In this document: positions 18,586 to 26,860 of the stretch, piece by piece
How the letters are laid out: the number at the start of each line of letters is the position of its first letter
How positions within the stretch are numbered: position 1 is the stretch's first letter
Assembly: GCA_902786365.1 (NCBI GenBank)
Contig: CADACD010000012.1
Location: forward strand, 62,001 to 126,000
DNA from: an uncultured Lachnospiraceae bacterium
GTDB lineage: Bacteria; Bacillota; Clostridia; Lachnospirales; Lachnospiraceae
DNA: 64,000 nucleotides
Direction of reading: 5' to 3'
Position numbers and translations under genes: made by a program
Notes under the pieces: generated by a model
Told to the model about the DNA's origin: nothing
Database searches by the model: none
Seen by the model: only the letters and a program-made list of their open reading frames with translations

Positions 18586-19426
18586 CTCTTAATAATTCCT
18601 CCACATAATTTGGCAGTGCAAATGCACCTACATGTAATCTTGTATTATAGTATTTTGTCTTAATGCCCAGCATATCCCACTTTGTTCCATCAAAATCTCG
18701 TGTCGGATGATATTTCTTAGAGGAAAATCCAAACAGCCAGTGTCCTGATGGATAGGTCGGAATATGTGCCTGATACACCTTGCTGATTCCAAAACTTTCC
18801 ACTATTTTTTTATGTGCTCTTTGCATTGCCAATGAATCATCTTTATAAAACGGACTTTCATGCTGGTTCACAATAATCCCATCACTTTTTAAAGCCTTGC
18901 AACAGTTACCATAAAATTCTTTGGTAAAAAGTCCCTCTCCTGGTCCGAACGGGTCCGTTGAGTCAACAATAATAAGATCATACTTATCCTCACAAGTCCT
19001 GACATATTTGAGTCCGTCCTGGTACGTGATATGAACCCTCTCATCATCAAGACAACATGAGGTAAATGGCAGGTATTTTTTGCAGACTTGCACAACTAAT
19101 TCATCAATCTCTACCATATCAATATTTTCGATGGTATTGTATTTGACAAGTTCTCTGACAACACCGCCGTCACCTGCGCCTATCACCAATACATTTTTCA
19201 CGCAAGGATGCACTGCCATTGGCACATGAACCATCATTTCATGGTATATAAACTCATCTTTTTCTGTCAACATCATATATCCGTCAAGTGTTAAAAATCT
19301 TCCGAACTCTTTTGATTCAAACACATCTATTCGTTGAAAATCACTCTGTACACTGAATAATTGTTCGTTTACCTTGATTGAGAATTTTACATCCGGTGTA
19401 TGACATTCCGTAAACCATAATTCCAT
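18575..19426 (-). CDS. speE: Spermidine synthase
   Basis: Transfers aminopropyl from decarboxylated SAM to putrescine. The methyltransferase-like fold shows the GAGDGG motif at residues 83-88, the acidic pair in the VDSTDPFGPGEGLF segment (Asp155, Asp158) and the N-terminal LTLDGYMMLTEKDEFIYHEM substrate block. The start at ATG 19426 is preferred because AAGGAGG lies 7 bases upstream; the open frame continues 11 codons further. 283 residues. It overlaps speB by 11 bases. Confidence 0.94.
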   Translation of the reverse strand: MELWFTECHTPDVKFSIKVNEQLFSVQSDFQRIDVFESKEFGRFLTLDGYMMLTEKDEFIYHEMMVHVPMAVHPCVKNVLVIGAGDGGVVRELVKYNTIENIDMVEIDELVVQVCKKYLPFTSCCLDDERVHITYQDGLKYVRTCEDKYDLIIVDSTDPFGPGEGLFTKEFYGNCCKALKSDGIIVNQHESPFYKDDSLAMQRAHKKIVESFGISKVYQAHIPTYPSGHWLFGFSSKKYHPTRDFDGTKWDMLGIKTKYYNTRLHVGAFALPNYVEELLRDVE

Positions 19427-19445
19427 TTTAAGTCCTCCTTGTATA

Positions 19446-20900
19446 TTATGCATTCTCATCTACAATATTTAAATTTTTGATTTCTATGTCCTGTGGACCT
19501 GTCATAAAACAGCCCTTTTGTTTTGCGTAACTGATATAGTCAAGAATTTCCCTTGTGATCATTTCCCCAGGTGCCAGTATTGGAATTCCCGGCGGATAGC
19601 ACATGACAAATTCACCACATATCATTCCTTCTGTCTCCTCTAACCTGACAGATTTTTTTTCAGCAAAAAACGCCTGTTTCGGCGACACACAGACAATAGG
19701 ATTAATGTATTCATGATCCATCATTCCGCTTTTTTCTTTTCCAAATCTTCTTCGAATCTCGGAAAGTGCACTTGTAAGTCTTTCTATTTCTCTTTCTCTG
19801 TCACCAACTGAAATATAGGCAAGAATGTTATCCAAATCTCCAAATTCAATCTGAATGTCATATTCATCCCTAAGCAGGTCATAGACTTCTATTCCTGCAA
19901 GACCGACTTCAAATGTATTAATCGAGAGTTTGGTAATATCAAAATCATACACCGAATCACCGTTAATTATCTCTTTTGAATATGCATAATAATCACCTAT
20001 GCTGTTAATTTCATCTCTCGCATACTGTGCTAAATGACACACTCGTTCAAAGATTTCTTCTCCTTTCAGTGCAAGATTTTTTCTCGATATATCAAGGCTT
20101 GACAACAAAAGATAACTTCCACTTGTCGTCTGTGTCAGATTGATAATCTGCCTTACATAGTCCGGATTCACATCTTCTCCCATAAGCAGGATGGAGCTTT
20201 GGGTAAGACTTCCTCCTGACTTGTGCATACTAACTGAGGCAAAATCGGCTCCTGCCTCCATAGCCGATACCGGAAGTCTGTCACTGAAATAAAAATGAGT
20301 TCCATGTGCCTCATCTGCAAGAACTTTCATCCCATGCTCATGTGCAATCTTCACTATTTTCCTGATATTAGAACAAATTCCATAATAGGTAGGATTGTTA
20401 ACCATGACTGCTTTTGCATCAGGATTGGCTTTTATCGCACTCTCAACATCGGCCACAGACATTCCAAGCGCAATTCCAAGTCTCTTATCCGCGTCAGGAT
20501 TTACATATACCGGAATAGCGCCACTCAACACAAGTGCATTAATTGCACTTCTGTGTACATTCCTTGGCATGATAATCTTATCTCCTTCTTTACATGTCGC
20601 AAGTATCATTGTCTGGACTGCTGACGTTGTCCCTCCTACCATAAAAAATGCATTTTTTGCTCCAAACGCATCTGCTGCCAATTCCTGCGCCTTTTTAATA
20701 ACTGAAACAGGATGACAGAGATTGTCTAACATTTTCATAGAATTAACATCCACTGACATACAGTTTTCTCCAAGAAATTCTGTAAGTTCCGGGTTTCCTT
20801 TGCCATGCTTATGTCCCGGAACATCAAACGGAACAATTCTTTCTCTTTTCATTTTTTGTAATGCCTCATATACCGGCATCTCATTCTGATTCAATTTCAA
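19446..20900 (-). CDS. Orn/Lys/Arg decarboxylase family protein, probable arginine decarboxylase
   Basis: A fold-type I PLP enzyme of the short Firmicute SpeA/YaaO type (about 484 residues). DEAHGTHF (about residues 196-203) and the PLP Lys227 in SVSMHKSGGSLTQSS are visible, along with NPTYYGICSN. Arginine is the likely substrate because agmatinase follows; lysine or ornithine cannot be excluded from motifs alone. The start is a TTG: either 20900 (AGAGGG 7 bases upstream) or 20918. It lies between speD and speE with short gaps on both sides. Confidence 0.9.
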   Translation of the reverse strand: MKLNQNEMPVYEALQKMKRERIVPFDVPGHKHGKGNPELTEFLGENCMSVDVNSMKMLDNLCHPVSVIKKAQELAADAFGAKNAFFMVGGTTSAVQTMILATCKEGDKIIMPRNVHRSAINALVLSGAIPVYVNPDADKRLGIALGMSVADVESAIKANPDAKAVMVNNPTYYGICSNIRKIVKIAHEHGMKVLADEAHGTHFYFSDRLPVSAMEAGADFASVSMHKSGGSLTQSSILLMGEDVNPDYVRQIINLTQTTSGSYLLLSSLDISRKNLALKGEEIFERVCHLAQYARDEINSIGDYYAYSKEIINGDSVYDFDITKLSINTFEVGLAGIEVYDLLRDEYDIQIEFGDLDNILAYISVGDREREIERLTSALSEIRRRFGKEKSGMMDHEYINPIVCVSPKQAFFAEKKSVRLEETEGMICGEFVMCYPPGIPILAPGEMITREILDYISYAKQKGCFMTGPQDIEIKNLNIVDENA

Positions 20901-20933
20901 CTTATTACCCTCTGCCAATTAAACTTTTATTAT

Positions 20934-21728
20934 TTAATATATATTATTTCCACTAAATATCTCTATCATCTCACGCCGTAAGCTGTTTGTGATTTCAAGT
21001 CTCTGCTTCGGTGGCAATTCATACACATCTGTATTAAAAAGATAATTTTGTAAATCAAGCTCTTTAATCAACATCTTTGTGTGAAAAATGTTCGACTGAT
21101 ATACATTGACATCCATTGCATCATATCTCTGCAAAGTCTCATTTGAAATATAATCCTGGATAGATGTAATCTTGTGGTCAATAAATATCTTTTTACCATC
21201 TAAATCTCTTGTAAATCCTCTGACCTTGTAATCCATTGTGATGATATCAGAGTCAAAACTTCCAATCAGATAATCAAGAGCCAAAAGAGGAGTAATCTCC
21301 CCACATGTCGCAACATCGATATCTACCCTAAACGTTGCAATACTTGTCTCAGGATGATACTCAGGATATGTGTGGACTGTAACGTGACTCTTGTCAAGAT
21401 GTGCCACTGTCGCATCCTTTTTTGAAATAATTTCACTGCTTAAGTCACCACTTCTTGCACCAAACATTTTTTCTTCTGCCATTAAAATCGTGACACTAGC
21501 CCCCTGAGGATCATAATCCTGCTTAGATACATTCAAAACATGAGCACCTATTATCTCTGTAATATTACACAAAATCTTCACCAGACGTTCCGAATTGTAC
21601 TGTTCATCTATATAAGAAACATAATCCTTTTGCTCTCTTTCTGTTTTTGCATAACAAACATCATAGATATTAAAGCTCAATGATTTAGTCAGGTTATTAA
21701 ATCCATAAAGTTTTAATTTATCGCTCAT
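20934..21728 (-). CDS. speD: S-adenosylmethionine decarboxylase proenzyme (SpeD, enterobacterial type)
   Basis: Makes decarboxylated SAM, the aminopropyl donor of SpeE. The proenzyme cleaves itself before Ser114 in [13 protein letters not shown] to form the pyruvoyl cofactor. Other family blocks are [36 protein letters not shown] (two adjoining blocks) and VRGFTRD. The start at ATG 21728 has GGAG 6 bases upstream and gives 264 residues, exactly the E. coli SpeD length; ATG 21740 has no site. It is the first gene of the polyamine operon, behind a leader with a terminator. Confidence 0.94.
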   Translation of the reverse strand: MSDKLKLYGFNNLTKSLSFNIYDVCYAKTEREQKDYVSYIDEQYNSERLVKILCNITEIIGAHVLNVSKQDYDPQGASVTILMAEEKMFGARSGDLSSEIISKKDATVAHLDKSHVTVHTYPEYHPETSIATFRVDIDVATCGEITPLLALDYLIGSFDSDIITMDYKVRGFTRDLDGKKIFIDHKITSIQDYISNETLQRYDAMDVNVYQSNIFHTKMLIKELDLQNYLFNTDVYELPPKQRLEITNSLRREMIEIFSGNNIY

Positions 21729-21750
21729 CTTCTTCTCCATTCACAGTTAA

Positions 21751-21788
21751 TATAAAAAAATCAAGTGCCACTTCACAACACTTGATTT
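21751..21788 (-). terminator. Leader terminator/attenuator just before speD
   Basis: AAATCAAGTG pairs with CACTTGATTT (11-base loop), followed on the minus strand by TTTTTTTA. It ends 23 bases before the speD ATG, so it must be bypassed for the operon to be expressed. ACACTTG in the upstream leader (plus 21910-21916, complement) can pair with CAAGTGT of its first arm and would prevent it from forming. Confidence 0.75.
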
Positions 21789-21922
21789 CATACTAATTGC
21801 TTTATTTATTCCTGAATATTCATTACCAAAATCTTCATTTATTTATTCAATATAGCGTTTAGAGTCTATATAGCAAGAAATTACTTTTACTACTCTTATT
21901 GATTTTTAACAAGTGTGTACCA

Positions 21923-21986
21923 CTATTCAAAATAATTTCCGCAAGACCAACGCATGCGTCCTTGTACGAATATCTCTTTCATACAT
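21923..21986 (-). other. Possible upstream short ORFs in the speD leader
   Basis: Two overlapping 19-codon frames begin at ATG 21986 and ATG 21982 and stop at 21927 and 21923. The first, MYERDIRTRTHALVLRKLF, has four Arg codons (AGA, CGT, AGG, CGG). The second ends in MRWSCGNYFE, whose internal ATG follows AAGGA. The predicted transcript start lies almost at the first ATG, so translation of it would be leaderless. No proof that either is translated. Confidence 0.3.
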
Positions 21987-21991
21987 GTCAG

Positions 21992-22021
21992 ATTATATAA
22001 TAAAACCACATTCTTTGTCAA
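21992..22021 (-). promoter_or_regulatory. Promoter of the polyamine operon
   Basis: TTGACA (22016-22021) and TATAAT (21992-21997) on the minus strand, 18-base spacer. The predicted transcript starts near 21985 and has a leader of about 255 bases before speD. Confidence 0.8.
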
Positions 22022-22089
22022 TACGTTTTCAAACAAAATATATGGGTTTACGTTCAAGTACTGACCTATTAATATTAACTAGTAACACT

Positions 22090-24357
22090 TTAATAATACT
22101 CTCTGATTTCTACATCTGTATAGAAAAACTTTAATATCTCTTCATAGTTTTTCCCCGATGCTATCATATTTTTCACTGCTGTCTGGCTCATGCCGGCACC
22201 ATGACCGAAACCTCCTCCGTAGAATTTGATACCTCCATCCACTTTTTCAACTGTAAAAAAGGCACTTGGTATTGAAGAAAATGTGTTGATAGATGTTCCA
22301 TCATGTTTGTGAATATCTATCCCATATGGATTAATAATATTTCGTATCACAGACTGTTTGAGGACTTTGATAACTGCCCTATCTCCCTCAATCGTCATTT
22401 CATCAATCACGCCTCCGCACAGTCTTTTGTCAATGATGATATTATTGACATTTCCTATATTTTCAATATATTCAGCCGCAAATGAACCATCCTGTTTTTT
22501 CACTAAAATTTTATCAGGATTTTGTTTGCACATTGAACCAAGATTTTTATTAATACTGTCTGAAAGCTGTCCTGATGTCATGGTAAAATCCCATCGGTAC
22601 CAGGATGTATCGCTGTCATATGTCTGAAAATCTGACTTTATAAATGCACTAAACTGTTCATTGTCTTCCAAATCAATATCACAGTCTGCATCTGTTAGCA
22701 ATTTTCCCTTCACATATGGAAGTCCGTCTGCTCCCCATATGGTGGCATCTGTTGTACTTCCACATGATGTTGCAAAAAAATAGGTGTTGGCAATTTCATC
22801 TCCATAGCTTAACACTTCCCCATATGTCTGATCGACAGCTTCAATAGTAGTTTCATTCTCTTTTGTATTATTATATACCTGATAATTTGTACTGTCATCC
22901 ACCTGTGCACCATATACACTTAATTGATTATCACTTAAGTGACTTATTGCATAGCTTCTTGCACATACAGCCTGAACCTTTAATGCCTCTGTCCCATATG
23001 ATGTCGGCATTTCACTTGGCACTACAGCATAGAGATATTTCTCTAACGAAATATCATTGATGATAACTAGTTTTCCATCATAATTTGAGATTTCTATCGT
23101 TCCCCTATACTCAGGACTACTATTATTTCTGCTGATGGAATGAATCGTTGTTTTTCCATTTTCATCTACCGGAGTTACCTTTATTCTTCCGTATTTCAAT
23201 CTTTCATCATTCGGCTCAATCTCCACCGCCTCTTCCGGCTCATGTACTGTCACATTTTCCTCTCTGTCCCCGGATTCATTCATTTCATAATAGCTAAGTT
23301 GATATTTTCCCTGACATGAAAGTGATACATGATTATGAAAAAAACTCTCATATCCTGTACTTTTTAGTAACACTCTGATATTCTTTTCATTTTCATCATT
23401 CTTTAAGATGGCTGCACATATGATTTTATCGGCAACTACAAAACGAACTCTCTCACTTCCGACAACCACAACGCCTTTATCACTCTGCTCATAATTTTTA
23501 TAACCAATATAGTATCTGCATTTTTCTGATAACAAAATTTTCCCATAACCTTCTATCTCGATTCCATCATCAGCAATTGCAAGTACTTTTCCTGCTATAT
23601 AGTCTCTTTTTAAAATCAGTCTGTTCACTTTTCCGTCCAAAAGTTTAATATCTGCCACGACATTTGTAAGATTTTCATTTAGGCCGGTTGCCACAAATGT
23701 TCTCTCACTTCCATTCAGAACCACTTTGATATTCTCCCCATCAGTCTCCTTAATCAGTACATTTTCATACAGATTGTCAGATTTTTGTACAGAGCTAATA
23801 TATATAATAGTTTCGCCTCTCACAACAGCATTTGCCACAGTATCTCTGCTTACATATTTTTTTACACTTTTATCACCACCAAAATAGGTATATATCTTTT
23901 CATTAGAAACAACCATATCTGTTTCTTCTCCCTCTATCACTTCATATACACATATTTCTTTTTCCTCTACTGTATCTTTTAAACCGTTTGACTCTATAAT
24001 GGTTCTGACAATCTCAAGCCACTGCTGTCTTGTGAGTTTTTTGTCTGACCCGTATTCATGATAAATACTATCTTTCACATCATTTTCAATTCCTATTTTC
24101 TCTAGAATAAGCTTAATATTATCTCCCTTCATCTGCATTCCGGCATATTCTTTTTTAATATCACTTATATTCACAATTTCTTCATCGAAAAGCATATTGA
24201 TGGAATACATTCCCTCTGCGACAGAAAGTTCAATATTTTCTGAAACATATTGCTTTTTCTTTTTTCCTTCATATACCATATATATGGTTCCTGCTACGAA
24301 TATGACTGCCATTAAGATAAAAATAAGTTTTACATTCACTTTTTTGTTCTGTTTCAT
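22090..24357 (-). CDS. SpoIID/LytB domain protein, membrane-anchored
   Basis: A large secreted or anchored protein (about 755 residues, membrane segment at about 8-28) with a C-terminal SpoIID domain: LEKYLYAVVPSEMPTSYG, ALKVQAVCARSYAISHL, FFATSCGSTTDA and the final GGGFGHGAGMSQTAVKNMI. SpoIID is a lytic transglycosylase acting on peptidoglycan during engulfment. This protein is roughly twice as long, with an unassigned beta-rich N-terminal half, so it may be a vegetative homologue (LytB-like modifier). ATGs at 24363 and 24357 are both possible; AGAGG is 9 bases before the second. The stop is about 70 bases upstream of the speD promoter. Confidence 0.87.
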   Translation of the reverse strand: MKQNKKVNVKLIFILMAVIFVAGTIYMVYEGKKKKQYVSENIELSVAEGMYSINMLFDEEIVNISDIKKEYAGMQMKGDNIKLILEKIGIENDVKDSIYHEYGSDKKLTRQQWLEIVRTIIESNGLKDTVEEKEICVYEVIEGEETDMVVSNEKIYTYFGGDKSVKKYVSRDTVANAVVRGETIIYISSVQKSDNLYENVLIKETDGENIKVVLNGSERTFVATGLNENLTNVVADIKLLDGKVNRLILKRDYIAGKVLAIADDGIEIEGYGKILLSEKCRYYIGYKNYEQSDKGVVVVGSERVRFVVADKIICAAILKNDENEKNIRVLLKSTGYESFFHNHVSLSCQGKYQLSYYEMNESGDREENVTVHEPEEAVEIEPNDERLKYGRIKVTPVDENGKTTIHSISRNNSSPEYRGTIEISNYDGKLVIINDISLEKYLYAVVPSEMPTSYGTEALKVQAVCARSYAISHLSDNQLSVYGAQVDDSTNYQVYNNTKENETTIEAVDQTYGEVLSYGDEIANTYFFATSCGSTTDATIWGADGLPYVKGKLLTDADCDIDLEDNEQFSAFIKSDFQTYDSDTSWYRWDFTMTSGQLSDSINKNLGSMCKQNPDKILVKKQDGSFAAEYIENIGNVNNIIIDKRLCGGVIDEMTIEGDRAVIKVLKQSVIRNIINPYGIDIHKHDGTSINTFSSIPSAFFTVEKVDGGIKFYGGGFGHGAGMSQTAVKNMIASGKNYEEILKFFYTDVEIREYY

Positions 24358-24537
24358 TTTCATCAACCTCTTTGTAATATTTTACTCCCGCATCCTTTGC
24401 CATCTATTCTCGTTTTTTCACATCGGACATCTACTTCACAATTTATGTAAATATAATGATAATTATTACACCTAATACCATTTGATGATGTTGGAGGCAA
24501 AAATATTTTGACTCCTGATTTACTTCTTAATTACAGA

Positions 24538-24792
24538 CAAAAAAATAGAGCCAATCTGGCATTGCTGCCAAATCAGCCCTACTCTCATATCACCAAAATG
24601 CCGGTTCCTGCGATTCTGAGTCCTAGCAACGCTAGGTGGGTTACCGCATTCAGTCTTCTGTGGTCCACTCGATGGAGGCTTCACATCATTCTGAAGATAA
24701 TAGGAATCCCAATTCAAAAATGTAGGTTCAAAAAAACAGGAGTTGTCGCACATTCCAGAAAATATGATTACCTAAATCTATTGATTTATGTT
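24538..24792 (-). ncRNA. Small structured RNA, probable 6S RNA
   Basis: A promoter (24799-24827) and a strong terminator define a transcript of about 255 bases that codes for nothing convincing. The terminator is TAGGGCTGATTTGGCA, loop GCAA, then its partner and a T-run at 24539-24545. Inside, AATGT/GCATT and TCCTG/CAGGA can close a long imperfect helix, with a CCTAGC-GTT-GCTAGG hairpin in the middle and an open central region, as in 6S RNA, which binds RNA polymerase in stationary phase. I recognise the general look of Clostridia 6S but cannot confirm it; that it is an RNA gene is much surer. Confidence 0.65.
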
Positions 24793-24798
24793 AGACTT

Positions 24799-24827
24799 AG
24801 TATACTCTATTTTATGATAAATTTCAA
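24799..24827 (-). promoter_or_regulatory. Promoter of the small RNA
   Basis: TTGAAA (24822-24827) and TATACT (24799-24804) with a 17-base spacer on the minus strand, directly behind prfC. Confidence 0.75.
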
Positions 24828-24858
24828 TAAAAAATTCAATTTTTTTTAAATTATTTGG

Positions 24859-26460
24859 TTAATTTCTACCAAATTCTGACAGACTAAGTCCGGGATTTCT
24901 CTCAAGAACCATCCCTACACTCCATGAATTAACAAAAAGCAACAGTGGATTGTCTTTTAAATCCTTAATTTTTTTCATATCCGATGTTCCGGAAATCGCA
25001 TTAACATTGACTTCTTCTTTATTTTCTATCCATCTGATATGCTCATATGGAAGTTGTTCTAGCTTAATCTCAACATTATATTCATTTTCAAGCCTATATT
25101 TCAATACATCAAACTGAAGAACACCTACCACGCCTACAATAATTTCTTCCATTCCTGTATTAAATTCCTGGAATATCTGAATTGCACCTTCCTGCGCTAT
25201 CTGATTGATTCCCTTTACAAACTGTTTTCTCTTCATTGTGTCCATCTGTCTGACCCTCGCAAAATGTTCCGGTGCAAATGTCGGTATACCCTCAAACTCA
25301 AACTTTTCATTGGATGCGCAGAGTGTATCTCCAATGGAAAAGATACCCGGATCAAACACACCAATGATGTCTCCGGCATATGCTTCTTCCACAATATGTC
25401 TCTCCTGTGCCATCATCTGCTGTGGCTGTGAGAGTTTCACCTTTCTTCCTCCTTGCACATGATTGACTTCCATCCCTGCATCAAATTTTCCGGATGTAAT
25501 TCTCATAAATGCAATTCTGTCGCGGTGTGCCTTATTCATATTTGCCTGTATCTTAAACACAAATGCTGAAAAATCAGGTCTGAACGGATCAATATCTCCA
25601 ATATTAGACTTTCTTGGAAGCGGTGATGTTGTCATTGTGAGGAAATGCTGTAAAAAGTTTTCAACACCAAAGTTGGTTAACGCCGAACCAAAAAATACAG
25701 GTGTCAGATTTCCTGCTCTGACCTGCTCTAGATCAAACTCCTGGCTTGCCCCATCTAAAAGTTCCAAATCCTCACTGAGTTTCTCGTACAAATCCTGTCC
25801 CATATGTTCAATTAACTCATCATGATTTTTCTCATCAAAATCAATTCTGCTTGTCTCTACCTGCTTTTGTCCATTCATTGCCGCCTTAAATGTTGTGACA
25901 CAGTTGATTTTTCTCTCATACACTCCTTTAAAACTTTTTCCTGAGCCTATCGGCCAGTTAATCGGGCATGTGCTGATTCCAAGTACATTTTCTATATCAT
26001 CAAGCAAATCAAACGGATCATTTGCCTCTCTGTCCATCTTGTTGATAAATGTAAATATCGGTATATGCCTTAGCACACATACTTTGAACAATTTTATTGT
26101 CTGCTTTTCAACACCTTTAGACGCGTCAATTACCATTACAGCCGAATCTGCTGCCATGAGTGTTCGATACGTATCTTCTGAGAAATCTTCATGTCCTGGT
26201 GTATCAAGAATATTGATACAATATCCGTCATAATTAAACTGCATAACAGAAGACGTTACAGAAATACCTCTCTCTTTTTCTATCTCCATCCAATCTGACA
26301 CTGCGTGTTTTGCTGTCTTCTTGCCCTTTACGGAACCGGCAAGATTAATTGCCTTTCCATACAACAAGAACTTTTCCGTAAGGGTTGTCTTACCTGCATC
26401 CGGATGTGATATAATTGCAAATGTCCTTCTTTTTTTAATCTCTGTATTGATATCAGACAT
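24859..26460 (-). CDS. prfC: Peptide chain release factor 3
   Basis: A translational GTPase that recycles RF1/RF2 after termination. GTPase motifs: G1 ISHPDAGKTTLTEK near residue 17, switch region ERGISVTSSV, G3 LDTPGHEDF, G4 FINKMDRE. The RF3-specific C-terminal part includes GVVGVLQFDVLKYRLENEYNVE. 533 residues, the normal RF3 length; it starts with MSDINTEIKKRRTFAIISHP behind GAAGGAGAG. Transcribed alone from its own promoter. Confidence 0.96.
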   Translation of the reverse strand: MSDINTEIKKRRTFAIISHPDAGKTTLTEKFLLYGKAINLAGSVKGKKTAKHAVSDWMEIEKERGISVTSSVMQFNYDGYCINILDTPGHEDFSEDTYRTLMAADSAVMVIDASKGVEKQTIKLFKVCVLRHIPIFTFINKMDREANDPFDLLDDIENVLGISTCPINWPIGSGKSFKGVYERKINCVTTFKAAMNGQKQVETSRIDFDEKNHDELIEHMGQDLYEKLSEDLELLDGASQEFDLEQVRAGNLTPVFFGSALTNFGVENFLQHFLTMTTSPLPRKSNIGDIDPFRPDFSAFVFKIQANMNKAHRDRIAFMRITSGKFDAGMEVNHVQGGRKVKLSQPQQMMAQERHIVEEAYAGDIIGVFDPGIFSIGDTLCASNEKFEFEGIPTFAPEHFARVRQMDTMKRKQFVKGINQIAQEGAIQIFQEFNTGMEEIIVGVVGVLQFDVLKYRLENEYNVEIKLEQLPYEHIRWIENKEEVNVNAISGTSDMKKIKDLKDNPLLLFVNSWSVGMVLERNPGLSLSEFGRN

Positions 26461-26570
26461 GAATTTCTCTCCTTCTCATTTATTTCCTTTATTATCACTC
26501 TCAAGGATAATCACTTCTGTTATTGTTTGCTGCTTGGTTATTATTTACAATTTTTCTTTCAAACTAGTAT

Positions 26571-26599
26571 ATAGTACCATAAATTATCATTTATGGCAA
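26571..26599 (-). promoter_or_regulatory. prfC promoter with an embedded palindrome
   Basis: TTGCCA (26594-26599) and TACTAT (26571-26576), spacer 17, on the minus strand. A perfect inverted repeat, CCATAAAT-TATC-ATTTATGG (26577-26596), fills the spacer and reaches into the -35 box, a position typical for a repressor operator. Confidence 0.55.
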
Positions 26600-26663
26600 T
26601 TTTTTATTTTTCTAAATTTTTTCTAAACTTTTTAATTTTTTTTTAATAAATTTCTATATTTTA

Positions 26664-26692
26664 TTGACACACAGTAAAAATATTGGCATAAT
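26664..26692 (+). promoter_or_regulatory. Promoter upstream of degV
   Basis: TTGACA (26664-26669) and CATAAT (26687-26692), spacer 17. The leader to the degV ATG would be about 160 bases. Confidence 0.65.
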
Positions 26693-26776
26693 GTAGTTGT
26701 GAAAACTATTTTGTACTGTGCGCTGACCAGTGCAATTAGTTTCTATTTAAGCTTTTTTATTTTTTTATGTATAATA

Positions 26777-26803
26777 TGATACAAATTCGGTATTTTTGTA
26801 TCA
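26777..26803 (+). other. Hairpin in the degV leader
   Basis: TGATACAAA and TTTGTATCA form a perfect 9-pair stem with a 9-base loop, about 60 bases before degV. No T-run follows. I see nothing else in 26461-26860. Confidence 0.45.
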
Positions 26804-26860
26804 CATATTTCATTTACATATTTTCAAAATTACTTATTCAGCGCAGAAAGAGGACTATTT

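Noticed and set aside
21790-21985. Known SAM or preQ1 riboswitch in the speD leader
   Set aside because: I could not find the conserved core sequences of these classes; it stays an unassigned leader.
24520-24753. 77-codon minus-strand ORF
   Set aside because: It lies inside the promoter-to-terminator span of the small RNA, has no ribosome site and runs through the terminator hairpin.
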